DNA of 64,000 bases from Nepenthes gracilis (taxonomy: Eukaryota; Streptophyta; Magnoliopsida; Caryophyllales; Nepenthaceae), in the NCBI GenBank assembly GCA_033239525.1, contig BSYO01000002.1, forward strand, positions 28,688,068 through 28,752,067, in the 5' to 3' direction. The stretch's first letter is position 1. Each line of letters begins with the position of its first letter. Shown one piece after another: positions 52,191 to 64,000 of the stretch. The notes under the pieces are model-generated. The model saw only the letters and a program-made list of their open reading frames with translations. It was not told the DNA's origin and did no database searches. A program made the position numbers and the translations under genes.

Positions 52191-53005
52191 ATGCAATAAA
52201 TGCGTAGATGTGACAAGAAAGNGAAAATTGAGTGTGGGTTAAAGGTCTGTGTTTTGAAAGATACGCTCGATGGGGAGCAACTTGAGTAAGAGTGTACTCA
52301 TGGTTTAAGTGGCTTGAAAAAGAGAGCTCTGCAATCCTTCACAGATGCTTGAGAACGAAGATTGTTTGATCACATTTTTGCAAGGGTTAATGGGTATTTA
52401 TAGAATTAGGACCAAAGTGACCCCCACGGCTAACATCGGTTGCCCTGACAAATATGCTAAATTGTTTTTTGTAATCATATACGGGACGCATATGGTAACT
52501 GTGATTGTCAGGGAACATTCATTCCCTTTTTAAGACGATAGTGGCGGTCATTGTTTGGCAATTGCTTTTCGTAGAAATTCACTAAATTATAACTGTTATC
52601 ATTGACTAATATTTGTTGGTCAATATTTTGAATATATTTGTTGAGTTATCAATGTAACAACCATGGTCGCATTGTGGCAAGTTATTTCTGTTTGCCCATG
52701 CTGCACTATAGGAGTGTCAACGGCCAACCAAGAGGGGCAACCATGGGCGTGTCACAGTGAACAACCCTAAATCACCTAATTCTTATTGAATAGTTTCTGG
52801 TCGACCCATGCGGGACAATCGCTCTACTATTCGAGCCCTTTACCTGACAGTCCATGTGATGGGCCTCTAACATCTGGCCTTCTCTTCCTTCAATGGGCAA
52901 AATTCTCTCTACCACACCTCCTAGGCCGTGATCTTAAAACAAGATCTATTAGGCCACTGCTATCTTCCTCGGGTTGGGCTTTAGGTCAATCTGTGTTCTG
53001 TTAGA
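52190..53005 (-). repeat. Probable solo LTR, minus orientation
   Basis: The block stands out by its higher GC content in AT-rich surroundings. Read on the minus strand it has an LTR-like promoter: CTATAAATACCCATTAACCC (complement of about 52386-52405), followed by a leader-like stretch to about 52190. No gag-pol sequence is attached. Boundaries are approximate. It contains the N at 52222. Confidence 0.4.
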
Positions 53006-53892
53006 CCCATCAATTTTAATAAAATTTTTAAAATTATATATATATTTAGTTAAATTTATAAATAGTGACTTTAAATTAAAATAAAATGCTATTAAACGGA
53101 GATAATTTTTTATTTTTATATCATAGATATTTTTATATTTTTAAAAATCACAACAACTGATTTCAAATATTTTAAAATATATATATAATGAAGACAACAA
53201 CGGTAATATGGAGATTTAAATTATAAACAATTTCAGTGTTAGATATTTGAGTATTTTTATTGTGGAAAAAAAAATCTAAAACAAAAAAACGATAATTATC
53301 ATCGTGAAGTGAGAATATTACTTTTTTAAGGAGAATTAAAATTATATTCATTCTAATTAGATTATCGGATTAAAATTAATAGTCATTATTTAAAAATAAA
53401 AAAATATTAAAGATTATTATATTTTTTCAGTTTTTAAATTTAGTATTTATTAAATATTAAATTTAGTATTAAAATTTAATAAAAATAACTATTTAATAGT
53501 ATTATTTAATATTTAAATTTATATATTAATTTTTTAGTTTAATAAATTAAATACAAAATAAAATTTTATTTTTTTTTAAAAAAAGGAAGTAATATATCTA
53601 AATCCTTATCAACGCTCCGATTGTCACGAAGGAAAACGAAATTTATTTTAAAAAGTTAGTATTAAATGTTGAAAAAATAAAATCCAACGTTAAATTTTAA
53701 TAAATATAATAGTATAGGAAAAATTAAAAAATAATCAGAACTTAAACACGGTATTCTCTCTATTATTTATAAGGTACAGATCTTAAATTTATTTTTAAAT
53801 GATGATAAATAGAGTTAAATTGATAAAAATATCATAATCAAATGAATTTTGGCTCCAATAATATTTTTGTCTGGTCATATTAGACTAAGGCC
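53006..53892. other. AT-rich intergenic DNA
   Basis: Long A/T-dominated sequence with many short repeats of AAATTTAGTATT type. No gene or mobile element was recognised. Confidence 0.5.
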
Positions 53893-54013
53893 ATGTTTGG
53901 TTGTTGGAATAAGGTGAAAATAAAATTTCTATTTTCAATGAATATATATTTATCCGTTTGGTTATAAATTTAATTGAAAATAAATATTCCCAATGAATAT
54001 TTATTTCCATTCC

Positions 54014-54077
<64 letters not shown>

Positions 54078-54363
54078 TTATAATTATTATCATATTTTAT
54101 AATTATTATTATGTTTTATAATAATAATAATTATTATTATTATTATTTGTAATTATTATTATCATGTTTATAATAATAATAATTATGATTATTATTATTA
54201 CTATTACTATTATCATTATTATCGTTATATTTTAATATTACCATAATATTCTACAAACCAAATAATAATTTTTAACTATATTCGGTAATAACAATTTTAA
54301 CTTATCCTATTCCCTGAAATAATTATTTTATTTCTACATTATTCCATTCAAACAATCAAACGT
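53893..54363. mobile_element. MITE with (ATT)n core, copy 2
   Basis: Left end ATGTTTGGTTGTTGGAATAAG pairs with right end CATTCAAACAATCAAACGT. The centre is (ATT)n from about 54016 to 54240, broken by AT-rich palindromic pieces. It belongs to the same family as 30771-31291. Confidence 0.75.
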
Positions 54364-54389
54364 GACATCCAAATGACGTCTTTTATATA

Positions 54390-56200
54390 CATATGCATAT
54401 TTTGAATAGTGATGCCTCTTAGATATTTGTATGCATTTTTTAAAAAATATTCGCACTTAATGTACGTCCAAAATACACACGTGCGTGTTTGTGGCAAAAA
54501 GCATATGATTGATATGTACCTGACTAACACTTGTACACCGTATGATTTTATATCTTAATGTTTGATGTACGTCTAATCCCATTGGCCAATTTTTACTCAT
54601 TTTGGCCCAATTTTAGATACAAGAAAGAAAAAGAAGTGAGGAATAAAAAATTGAAGAGAATGAGAATTTTTAAGTAAAATCAAGAAATTTTTGTCAATTT
54701 CAAGCTTAGAGCAAACACATTCAAATTAATATTTTGCTTGTTATTATTTATTTTTAATATTTATAAATATTTATTATTTTAAATATTTATATATGATCTA
54801 ATTTTATATAAGAAATATTTATACCTTATATGTATATATTCTTCTTTTTGTTTCAAGCAACTTTTATAAAAATATATACCTTTAATTTATGCACACCATA
54901 TTTAATAATTGATTTTTATAGCAATTTGCACATAAGCCTTTAAATCATGTCCAAATGTATTTGCAGATCCTTGATTTTAATATATATTCTCCTGCATGTC
55001 TTATATTTCAAATTAAATTAAAAATTTATATTAATTATACTGATTTTTTTATAAATTCTATGATATTATACGTCCATATCATAAATATTTAAGCATATGA
55101 TTGTGCATGTCTTAAAATTTTAACCATCCTTACATATTTATATATTTTTGTATGTTATGAATTTTAAAAAATGATTAAAAAAATTTTCACATAAGTAAAA
55201 GATAAGAATATTTTATTCTATATGAAAAATACAAAAGAATATACTCATATTGAATAAAATTTTTATTTTGAATATGCATAAACAATCGTAGAGAATTACA
55301 GATGATATATTATAATATGTCTTAATATATTATGACAATAATCAAGATTTGAACTTATCATCCGCAAATTAAAAATGACATTTAGTCCCGTTTATAGTAT
55401 TATATATATTACGGCCTACATATAACCTTTGAATAATAACATATAGCATTTAATTATGTAAAAAATATATATAATATGAATTTTAATAGTCACTCATTTA
55501 TCGGTGAGGTCTCCATTGATTCTTAATTTATAAATTTTTATATGATTTGAGTATATTTATTTCATGCATAATTTAAAGAAGGAGATTGATTACTAATTTA
55601 AATAATTGTATAAGATATGCTTATAATTATGTCATTATTCCTAATTTTGATCATGCTTCATTTTAACATAAATTGATATAAAATATATGTTTAATTATAA
55701 AATTTATATATTTTATTGAGCAATTGATTCACTCTTATTTTAACTTTTCTACTAACATTTTAGATTAGAGAGTTAAAAGCAATACTTATAGGTGATATGA
55801 ATTGAAGAAACAGTTGATTATTAGTAATTTAAGATTTTTGATATAAGTAAGTTCTGTATTTTGTAATTAGAATAATAGTTGAGAACAATTCCAATTTGTT
55901 TACATAATGTCATATTCAGCTTATGGTCATATTTAATTTTGGTTAATTTTTGATAGTTTGACCGGATTATAATTTAATTTATTATGATTTAGAAAAATAT
56001 TTTTTCCTTATGAATAATCAAAATCATATGTATTGATAATTTGGAGTCACTTTCAAATGTAACACTTCAAGTATTGTAAATTGTATTAATATTTTTTTTT
56101 AAATTATTTGTCAATATTTAATTTTTTAATGTTTATGTCCAAAGTTGAGTTGGATTTTGGTCATATAAAGTAATTAAACTTTAAATAATTAAGTATTTAA
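54390..56200. repeat. Diverged dispersed repeat of about 2 kb, copy 1
   Basis: Colinear blocks recur at 60790-63110. They are ACCGTATGATTTTATATCTTAA / GCTGTATGATTTTTATCTTGA, then AATATATTATGACAATAATCAAGATTTGAAC / ...ATAATTGAGATTCGAAC, then TTAATTATAAAATTTATATATTTTATTGAG, then CACTTTCAAATGTAACACTTCA / AACTTTTGAATGTGACACTTCA. There is no coding capacity. It is likely part of an unclassified retroelement or its LTR. Confidence 0.6.
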
Positions 56201-56919
56201 AAGGGTTTAAAAATAATGGTTAAAATAATATATAATAAACTCAGATTCGTGATCCAGGGAAGTGATATTATCTTAGTCGTTATCATGGATAGGTGAGAAA
56301 GATAGAAATACCATTGATGATAAACGGAGTGACCAATAGACATGATCAAAATTGAATTCGTGTCGGCCTTGGTAATTGAGTTTTCAGTTGTTATTTAAAA
56401 TATTTAGAAACTTAGTTTTTGTTGAGTTCGACCGGAATATACACAATCTAACATAACGAAATAAAATCAAAATTTTTGTCAAATGACAACTACTACATTC
56501 GTGAGTACAATAAATATAATAATGTATAATATTTTTAATATAATATTTTTATTAAAAAATTATAAAATAAATTTTAAATAAATCTACTATAATAATAGTA
56601 TCGATTTTAAACAACTCCCTTTAAAATTATTTGACTATAATTTTGAATAAAAACACTTCTAGAAACAATTAAACACTTCTAGAAAAATTATCATAAAAGG
56701 CCACTCAATTATAAAACTCGTTTAAATTAAAATGTAGAATAAAAATTGCAAAACAACTTATACTAAAATTCATATCTTTGACCCTTCAAATTTTGGCAAC
56801 GTTAGAATAAGAGTGCCTCTTAATGCTCAAACTCAACACGATAAATTTTAAATAATAAAATATTTAATCTGTCAATTAATACTAAAAACATATATTGAAT
56901 GGGTCAATAACAAGGGTCG
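56201..56919. other. AT-rich intergenic DNA
   Basis: Mostly A/T-dominated sequence with no open frame or recognisable repeat family. Confidence 0.45.
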
Positions 56920-57132
56920 AGGGGCCTTGCGTCACACTGATCATGACATAGGCCCTACGCCACACGGTCTTGACCACCCAGATGAAATTCAACGGCTGAA
57001 AATATACAATTTTTTTATTTTTTGTTTGTAAATTTAAAAAAAAAAGAAAATAGGTTGGCTATCCAATTTCATTCAGATGGCCGTGATTTGTGACGTTGGC
57101 CTTGTGCCGTGTTTAGTGCGGTATAGCGCCCC
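56920..57132. repeat. Foldback element with about 80-bp inverted arms
   Basis: The left arm 56920-57000 (AGGGGCCTTGCG ... CAGATGAAATTCAACGGCTGAA) pairs imperfectly with the right arm 57055-57132 (TTGGCTATCCAATTTCATTCAG ... GCGCCCCT) read in reverse complement. A short A/T loop separates them. The arms are GC-rich against their surroundings. Possible foldback MITE or hairpin transcript source. Confidence 0.6.
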
Positions 57133-57238
57133 TAAGCCCCAATAATAGATACATAGATGGTACTTTTTTACATATATAATAGACCCCTAAACTCTAATGA
57201 TAGATGCATAAATGATACTCTTTTATATATATAATAGA
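57129..57238. repeat. 55-bp tandem duplication
   Basis: CCCCTAAGCCCCAATAATAG ... ATATATAATAGA at 57129 is repeated from 57184 (CCCCTAAACTCTAATGATAG ...) with substitutions. The unit starts at the end of the foldback arm. Confidence 0.75.
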
Positions 57239-57425
57239 CTAGCAAACACTTATCTATTACAAACAATGGATTATTATATATTTTGTATAATAGAAAAAAG
57301 GGTGTTTCTTTAGTTACAAAAGCACTAATTTTTTTTATAAAATATTTAACCTATTAAAAAATAAATTTTTTAATAAAATATATTAAAATTATATAAAAAT
57401 TTAATATTTTATTATTTCAATAAAT

Positions 57426-57428
<3 letters not shown>

Positions 57429-57471
<43 letters not shown>
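57429..57471. repeat. (TC)n(TA)n compound microsatellite
   Basis: About 14 TC units are followed directly by about seven TA units. Confidence 0.95.
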
Positions 57472-57789
57472 GTACCACGTCATATGATATAAGTTTTATA
57501 AAATATGTCTTCCAAATATTTTTTAGAAAATACATGACAATTTACCATTACATTAATGATATATTTCTTAAGTCTTTTCTTCCTTCATTTAGGATTGTCG
57601 AGGAAATAATAACATAAATTCAAGCTCAAGCACGGGCAATTATAACTTTTGCAAATTAACGTATTTGCATACCATAAATAGTCACATTATATAGATTATG
57701 TTAGTATACTAAAATCATAGAAAATCGATGCGTCCTAGAACCAAACTTCAAACGGGTTTGAATTACGTCGATCATTAAATTTGATTTTG

Positions 57790-58790
57790 TCAACTGAGTC
57801 TGAATCCTGCACACCACTAAGACAAACGAAAGATCAAGTGTCGGCAGGATATTATCTCACCGAAAATACTCCGACGCAGATCAATAAATAGCCTTCAAAA
57901 AATCGAAGATAGAAGAAATAACATAATGAAGGTGAGAAGTAGAGAGTATTTTGGAGATGATTTGGCTCTCGCTGGGAGAGGTTAATACCGCTCGTAAAGA
58001 ATGTTGATTCCTGACTTGCGGTTTTTGGGGGACCGGGGTGATAGCAAGTACCGAGAATGTGAGCATCCTAAAAGAGTGAGAGTTTGAAAAGAAGTCGAGC
58101 GAACTCTCAGGGATTCCTCTAGAAAGAAGGATATGAATGTCAAAGCAACTCGTATGAGTATCAAAGCGTTTGTTCTCTTTCAGAATGTCTGCCTGAAGTG
58201 TCAACTCTATGACTTTCTTATAGTCTAGAGGTTGAGAGTCCTTCCTTAGGAAGGAGTGCGGGATTTCAGTGCTCTACTGAAACAGCTTCCATTTGTGGCG
58301 CTGGCATTAATGGCGGTAACGGCTCTTTGGGAGGTTCTCATTCATTTTGTGCTTTGCAACGGGTAAGGTTTTATAGCAAATAGGGAGAGAATCCAGGACT
58401 TTTCTCATGGAGAGAGTGCTGAATTTGCTAGTGACGGTTGCCGTAGAGGTTACCTTCTAGGGAAGCGCAAAATCAGGAAAGAAAGTTGTTACGAGTCAAA
58501 CTAGGCTTGGCCATGTAAAGCTTATTTGAGGAGGGGCCTATTAAAGGTGTTCTTTGGTCAACAGGAATGTTGACCATTCCCGTGCTTGCGTCGTCCGTCT
58601 TATGCTTAGTTTCATTGGCATTTTGTCCGATCAACGGTTCGCGTTGATCATCCCAACCAATGCGTGAGCCTTTTTAGATTTGGATCGTTCCTCCTTCATG
58701 AGTCAGTCCATTATGAGAGTACCCATCAAAACCCTTCTTCCTTCTTAGCCATCCTAACTCTTGACATGGTATTTGTTAGGCTCATACCCA
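57790..58790 (-). repeat. Probable solo LTR or LTR-element fragment, minus orientation
   Basis: A GC-richer island of about 1 kb in AT-rich DNA. On the minus strand it contains a TATA-like GCTATAAAACCTTACCC (complement near 58361-58377), and about 170 bp of likely R/U5 and more follow toward 57800. Minus-strand frames at 57881-58204 have no recognisable domain. No gag-pol is attached. The family is unknown. Confidence 0.4.
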
Positions 58791-59010
58791 ATTATTGTGA
58801 TTTTTTAGATGATATTAAAGAACGATTTTTATCATACTTTTAAATAATACTGTGTTACTTCAATTCATCAATATCTGATATATTTATAAATAGTGTTATA
58901 GATTTAAATAAAAGGTGTACATGTTATGTTGGAAATATTAAAGATGGACGTATCAAAAGTAAATGTCTACAATATATTTAGGAGTAACCCAATAATATTA
59001 CTTAAACGGT

Positions 59011-59273
59011 ATATTTAATTGTTGGAATTGAATAATATTGAAATAGAATAGTTATTCCTGGGAAATGAATGAAATCGTTATTCTTAATAGAGTTAAAATT
59101 GTTATTCGTATATTTAGTTATTGGAATAAGAATAATAATAATAACGATAATAGTAATAATAATAAATAAACATAATAATAATTAATAATATATAATAATA
59201 ATAATAAATAATAATAATAATACATAATAATAGTAATAAAATAATAATAATAAATAATAATAATAATAAAATA

Positions 59274-59304
<31 letters not shown>

Positions 59305-59422
59305 TAAATAATAATAATATGCGGGAATTGTTATTCTCATCCAAAAGTTAACCAAATGAGAAAATTTTTATTTCCGCGAGAATAAAAATTTCATTCCACC
59401 TTAATTCCATCCAACCAAATAT
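59011..59422. mobile_element. MITE with (AAT)n core, copy 3 (inverted)
   Basis: Ends ATATTTAATTGTTGGAAT and ATTCCATCCAACCAAATAT form the same terminal inverted repeat as the copies at 30771 and 53893. The GGAATAACTATTC subterminal block is also shared. The core is AAT/TAA repeats from about 59127 to 59320, the opposite strand sense to the other two. Confidence 0.72.
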
Positions 59423-60789
59423 GAAAAAATTGTTTTATGAAAAATGATATTTATACATTTATTTGTACATTTATTTGTATTGAAATTATTAATAGTAGGT
59501 ATAAATATCACAATGTTTTATTTTTTATTCTCTCTTCTTTGCACCACACCAAAAATTATAATTTCGGTACAAAATAATATATAAATGAGTATGTAAATTA
59601 TATTATATTTATTTTATTGGGGTCATGGATGGGTGGGGATAATAATAAGAAGGTGCATGTCTAAGTTATTCTATCTGTCCATTTTCTGTCCCTTTCAGGC
59701 ATAAACACACTTTTCCATGTGCGATATTTGTTAATGCCAAAACACACAACATGGAGGGTCGCAAATAAATCCAAGGCAAGATAATGTCATTGAATTGACT
59801 CATCGAAGGGCTTAATCTGGCTCGATTTGTTCATGCCATCCTGCTGAATTATTATGGAAAAATATCAAATTTGTGCTTGTTTTTAATTATTATTTCAAAA
59901 TTTTGAAAATAAAAAAATGAAAAATTTAGTAATGTTTTTTTTTTTTTCAAATAATTAATGAGGTATATTGAATAGAAACCTTTGCCCTTTTGATCAAAAT
60001 AGGTTTTTTCATTGCAATTGAAAATAATTATTAATAGAAAAGGCATTATATATATTGGTGGGTGGTAGGGTTGAATAAGGTTAATTTTGTATGAATTAGA
60101 TGATAATTTGTAACCAAATTGTATATTATGTTTTTATTTTACTAAACCGAACCAAGTCTATGGTTAAGATAAATTGTTAAAACTATCAATGTTTAACTCG
60201 ATTTTGTTTGAAAACCTTCTTTAATTTATAACACTACACTCATGGATATAAAAAATTATTTAATTAGTTTTTTAAGTAAAATATATAAAAATCAAGATAA
60301 TAATTTATAATATTAACGTAATGATAATAATATCTTAAATATGTTTCAATATTCACAACAAATGCTACAAAAATAAATAACATAAAAATCCAAACCAATT
60401 TCATTAGTGAAAAAAGGTACTTAGCGACAAAGAGCTACTCCAATATCAATTTGAACTGGTCCATGTTATTTTGATTAGAATTAAAAAGATATATAATATG
60501 CTATTTAATAAGAAAAAATACGTGAAAATTAATTACAATTATAGCATTTAGAAATTTAAATATTACTTTGATGTAATTTTCTTAAATTTTAACATTGACA
60601 AAAATATCTCTAAAAATATAAGAATTTCTTTAAAATGTAACCAATTTTGTCAACAAATAATAATTTATAATATTTTAATGTGAGGTACACATTTTAAATT
60701 TTAAATTTTGATTATAATTAATTAAACTAAAATAATAAAACTTTTGAGGTAAAATAAAATTTGGGTCAAAATCAATATCTAATCGGATC
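59423..60789. other. AT-rich intergenic DNA
   Basis: No open frame, RNA gene or named repeat was recognised. A T-run at 59935-59948 and a short GC-richer stretch at about 59625-59840 carry no signal I can assign. Confidence 0.5.
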
Positions 60790-63110
60790 ACATTAGGTTG
60801 AATGACATCCGATCAATACCTAACACGTATACATGTGTATTTTAGACTAAAAGAATGTGCCTAAAGGATACATCTGGAACACTCATACATATTATTGACA
60901 AATTTCTCAAGCCCGAGAGATGTACATGACAATTTTGACAGACTACCAGCGTATAATGCCCACCTAAGTAGCGTTCGTGTGCTGTATGATTTTTATCTTG
61001 ACACTTTATGTGCGCCTAATAGACGCACGTGCATCAATTTTATATATGTCTCATTTGACTGATTTTTAATCATTTTTATCATAATTTAAAGAAAAAATAG
61101 AGAATGATAATAGAAAAAGAGAGCAAAGTCTAGAGAAAGAGATTTTAAGTAAATTTAAGTAAGATTTGGTGATTCTAAGATTAAGACAAGTGAACCCCAA
61201 TCTCTTTTTGCTCTTTTTGCTATTTTTTAATCTCAATGAGTATTCATTATCTCAAATATCTATACATTCTATAATTATATATAAACAATATTTATACTTT
61301 ACATACGTATACTCTCATTCCTATTTTCTGTAATTTCTATAAAATTTATACTCTTAACCCATTTATATTGTATTTTTCAAGTTAATTTCCATACTAAAAC
61401 TCATGCATGTTTAAAAGTCATATTTAAATGCTCTTATATACTTTAATTTTTGTATATATGTTCCAATTTGTTATAAATTCTCAAGTATATACTTTACATA
61501 TTTTAAATTTGCTTTAAGTTATTATTGGATTTTCTCAAATGTATAACCCTTATATATTTGAAATTTCACACTATAGTTTTTAATGCTTTAAAATTTTATA
61601 ATTTAGTTTCTACATGAATTATGAATTTCTATACGATAAGAATTTAAATGATTATAAAAAAAAACTCTATATTTAGTTGAAAGTTAATGATATTTTTTTC
61701 AATATAAAAAAAATAAATGACCAGTTTCAAATTGATAAAATTTTTCATTCGATTATGTATAAACTATTACAAAAAATTAACATTGACATATTATGACTTA
61801 TTTTAATATATTATAATTATAATTATAATTGAGATTCGAACCTATCATTTGTGAGTTAAAATTGACATTTGATACTACTTATAGGAATATACATATAGCA
61901 ACTCACTTATAAGTCTTGAATAACCCTGCTTTAAATTATTCTTGTATTTTCTGAAATGTATAACCTTGTATGTTTGAAATTTCACACTATAGCTTTTAAT
62001 GCTTTAAAATTTCATAACTTAGTTCCTACGTGAATTATGAATTTTTGCATGATAAGAATTTAAATGATTATGAAAAAGACTTTACGTTTAGTTAAAAGTT
62101 AATGATATTTTCTTAAATATGACAAAAATAAACGACTTGTTCAAATTGGTAAAATTTTTCATTCTGTTATGTATGAACCATTACAAAGAATTGATAGTGA
62201 TATATTATGACTTATCTTAATATACTATAATTGTAATTAAGATTTAGACCTATCATCTGTGGGTTGAAAGCGACATTTAACATCACCTACAGGATTATAT
62301 ATGTGACAACTCATTTATAAATTTTGAATAGTAACGTATAACTTTTGATCGTATAAAAACGTATATAATTTGAGCTTAGATTATTTTCTCTTTTGTCGGA
62401 GAAGCCTTACTGATCATTGATTCAAAAAAAAATGTATAATTTTAGTATATTTTAATGGTGCATTATGTAGGAAAAAAAACTAGATTATCAACTCGAAATT
62501 TAAGTATGAATGTCATGAAAATTACGTGACTTTATATTTGATTTTTAGTAGTATTCTTTTTAGCAAATTTTGATATAAATTATATATTTAATTATAAAAA
62601 TTTATATGTTTTATTGAGTAGTTCGTTAACTCCTATTTTAATTTTTACTAATCTTACAGATAAGAGAGATCGGGACTTACAGATACAAAAAGTTGATGAA
62701 AAAGCTGTTCGAGGAGATAAAATTAGAAATTATAAATTTTAAATATTGTATTTTTGTCTCGTAACAATAGTTTTAAGATGTTTATTCAATTTCAGTTAAT
62801 GGTTCTATATCATATAAAAAAAATTGTGATACTTTTATCAGTAAAGTAATTAGATTTTGGTTCATCTAGCAGTAAATTTAGGATACGATTTTCTTTATTT
62901 ACCCTAATTTTAGTACAAATGTATATAGTTACATATGTATCGAGATAATGGTATGATTGATATTATGAGTAACTTTTGAATGTGACACTTCAGATATTAT
63001 ATTTGATTGATTACCTTATTATAGATCGTTTGTTAATATTTGATAAGCATGTTCACGTTCGATGTTTATTCATGATTTCTATTGTAATCGATGAGATAAA
63101 AGGATATAAA
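60790..63110. repeat. Diverged dispersed repeat of about 2 kb, copy 2
   Basis: Colinear with 54390-56200, as described for that copy, but about 420 bp longer because of an internal tandem duplication at 61506-62339. Confidence 0.6.
61506..62339. repeat. 417-bp tandem duplication
   Basis: The segment with AAATGTATAACC at 61537 recurs at 61954 (offset 417). The match runs through TTTGAAATTTCACACTATAG, TTAATGCTTTAAAATTT, GATAAGAATTTAAATGATTAT and AAAATTTTTCATTC and ends at the TTGAATA of both units (61922 and about 62330). Differences are scattered substitutions and small indels. Confidence 0.88.
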
Positions 63111-64000
63111 ATTTTTTGTTAAAATGAAGGACTAACATGAATACATAATTAATTAAGAAAATTAATTAAGAAATTCAATGACGGTGATATGATATTTACT
63201 GAATAATAAATTTTCAAGGGGATCAAAATTTTGACAACTTGTTTGAACAATGTCAGTCAAAAATATATATTATCAAAATATTTTGGTTACGATAAAAAGT
63301 TATACCTGATATATATAAATACATTATACTTTATTAGTTTGACTTGATTCAAATTCTTAAATCAAAAATATTATTTTAATTAAAAAAAACCAAAATACAA
63401 CTAAACCATACTTATATCAAGTCATTTATTAATATTTAGATTGGCTTAATTCATGCTTGACAGTGGGCATTTCATAATTCCACATGCAAGCTACAAAGAA
63501 ATATGGGTTGATTTTGGATCCATCTCCGTGTGAGTGATGGTTAGGTGACTACTTTAGATAATAGTTGCTTAAATTAATTATCAACCAACCACTAAGGGTA
63601 CTTTTAGTTGTTTGATTAGTTATTAGGATAATTGATCTTAATATATTTTTTTACTTGTGTAATGATCAATAAACTTGTATTTTACATATAGTAATTATTC
63701 ATATTTTTAGGATGATAAATTTAAATAGATATTCAATTATTATGATAAAATTATGATGATTTTAAAAATCTAATTACCAAAAATTATAATAAAAGTAAGA
63801 TTGTCTGATAGTAATTATAAGTGCTTATTTTCACAGATAAATAGTTAATTAGAAAATTTTGATTTTGTTGTGACTTGTTGCAATTTAAAACTTTGCACAA
63901 ATCTATTTATATTGAGAATGGCAAAAGAAATGCCTATCAAAATGTATGATGATGAAAGTCAAAGTTGGTTGAAATGAAAGTTGTAAGTTAAGTTAATTAA
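63111..64000. other. AT-rich intergenic DNA to the right edge
   Basis: No gene recognised. A TTTAGTTGTTTGATTAGTTATTAGGATAA motif near 63606 resembles the end of a terminal-inverted-repeat element, but no inverted partner was found before the window ends. Confidence 0.45.

Noticed and set aside
59114..59344. Minus-strand Leu/Ile/Tyr-rich frame as a membrane protein
   Set aside because: It is translation of the AAT repeat in the third MITE copy.

Overview
The window is nuclear DNA of a flowering plant, probably a eudicot. It carries interrupted plant housekeeping genes with GT-AG introns, plant-type Copia, L1 and RTE retroelements, Au-type SINEs, AT-rich intergenic DNA and long TAA/ATT microsatellites. 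A single undetermined base (N) at 52222 shows it comes from a draft or BAC-type assembly. No species can be named from sequence alone, and nothing bacterial, organellar or CRISPR-like was seen.

Three protein genes can be assembled exon by exon. (1) A betaine-aldehyde/aminoaldehyde dehydrogenase (ALDH10 family), plus strand, exons 2-15 from 5022 to 35336. Its first exon lies off the left edge. The reading frame stays open across all 14 visible exons (467 codons plus stop), but introns of 8-10 kb have been swollen by transposable elements. (2) A GMPPA-like GDP-mannose pyrophosphorylase homologue (KONJAC type), plus strand, 15 exons from 38246 to 45017, encoding 415 aa. (3) An atypical E2F (DP-E2F-like, DEL) with two DNA-binding domains, minus strand, 51476 to 47385, 11 exons. 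In this gene exon 5 holds an apparent one-base frameshift unless a downstream AG is used as acceptor. Genes 2 and 3 converge. The three genes serve unrelated jobs (aldehyde detoxification, ascorbate/cell-wall nucleotide sugar control, cell-cycle transcription) and simply lie next to each other.

Layout: 1-5021 is intron 1 of the dehydrogenase, with an LTR end and a decayed Copia element (A). 5165-13248 is intron 2, with two LINE remnants and a MITE-like element. 13560-23145 is intron 4, with an Au SINE and a complete Copia element with both LTRs and a target-site duplication (B, 18176-23011). 23451-32607 is intron 6, with Copia C (whose reverse transcriptase core is triplicated), a duplicated repeat pair and a MITE carrying an (ATT)n tract. 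35337-38245 is intergenic. 38246-45017 is the GMPPA-like gene, with two SINEs, an RTE LINE end and a MITE in its introns. 45018-47384 is a convergent intergenic region. 47385-51476 is the DEL gene. From about 51700 to 64000 no gene is visible: this is very AT-rich DNA with two probable minus-strand solo LTRs, two more (ATT)n MITEs, a foldback element and a diverged 2-kb dispersed repeat, one copy of which contains a 417-bp tandem duplication.

No novel multi-gene system was found. The observations most worth checking are the triplicated RT core, the substrate-pocket substitutions in the dehydrogenase, the possible frameshift in the DEL gene, and three sense-oriented Copia insertions in one gene.
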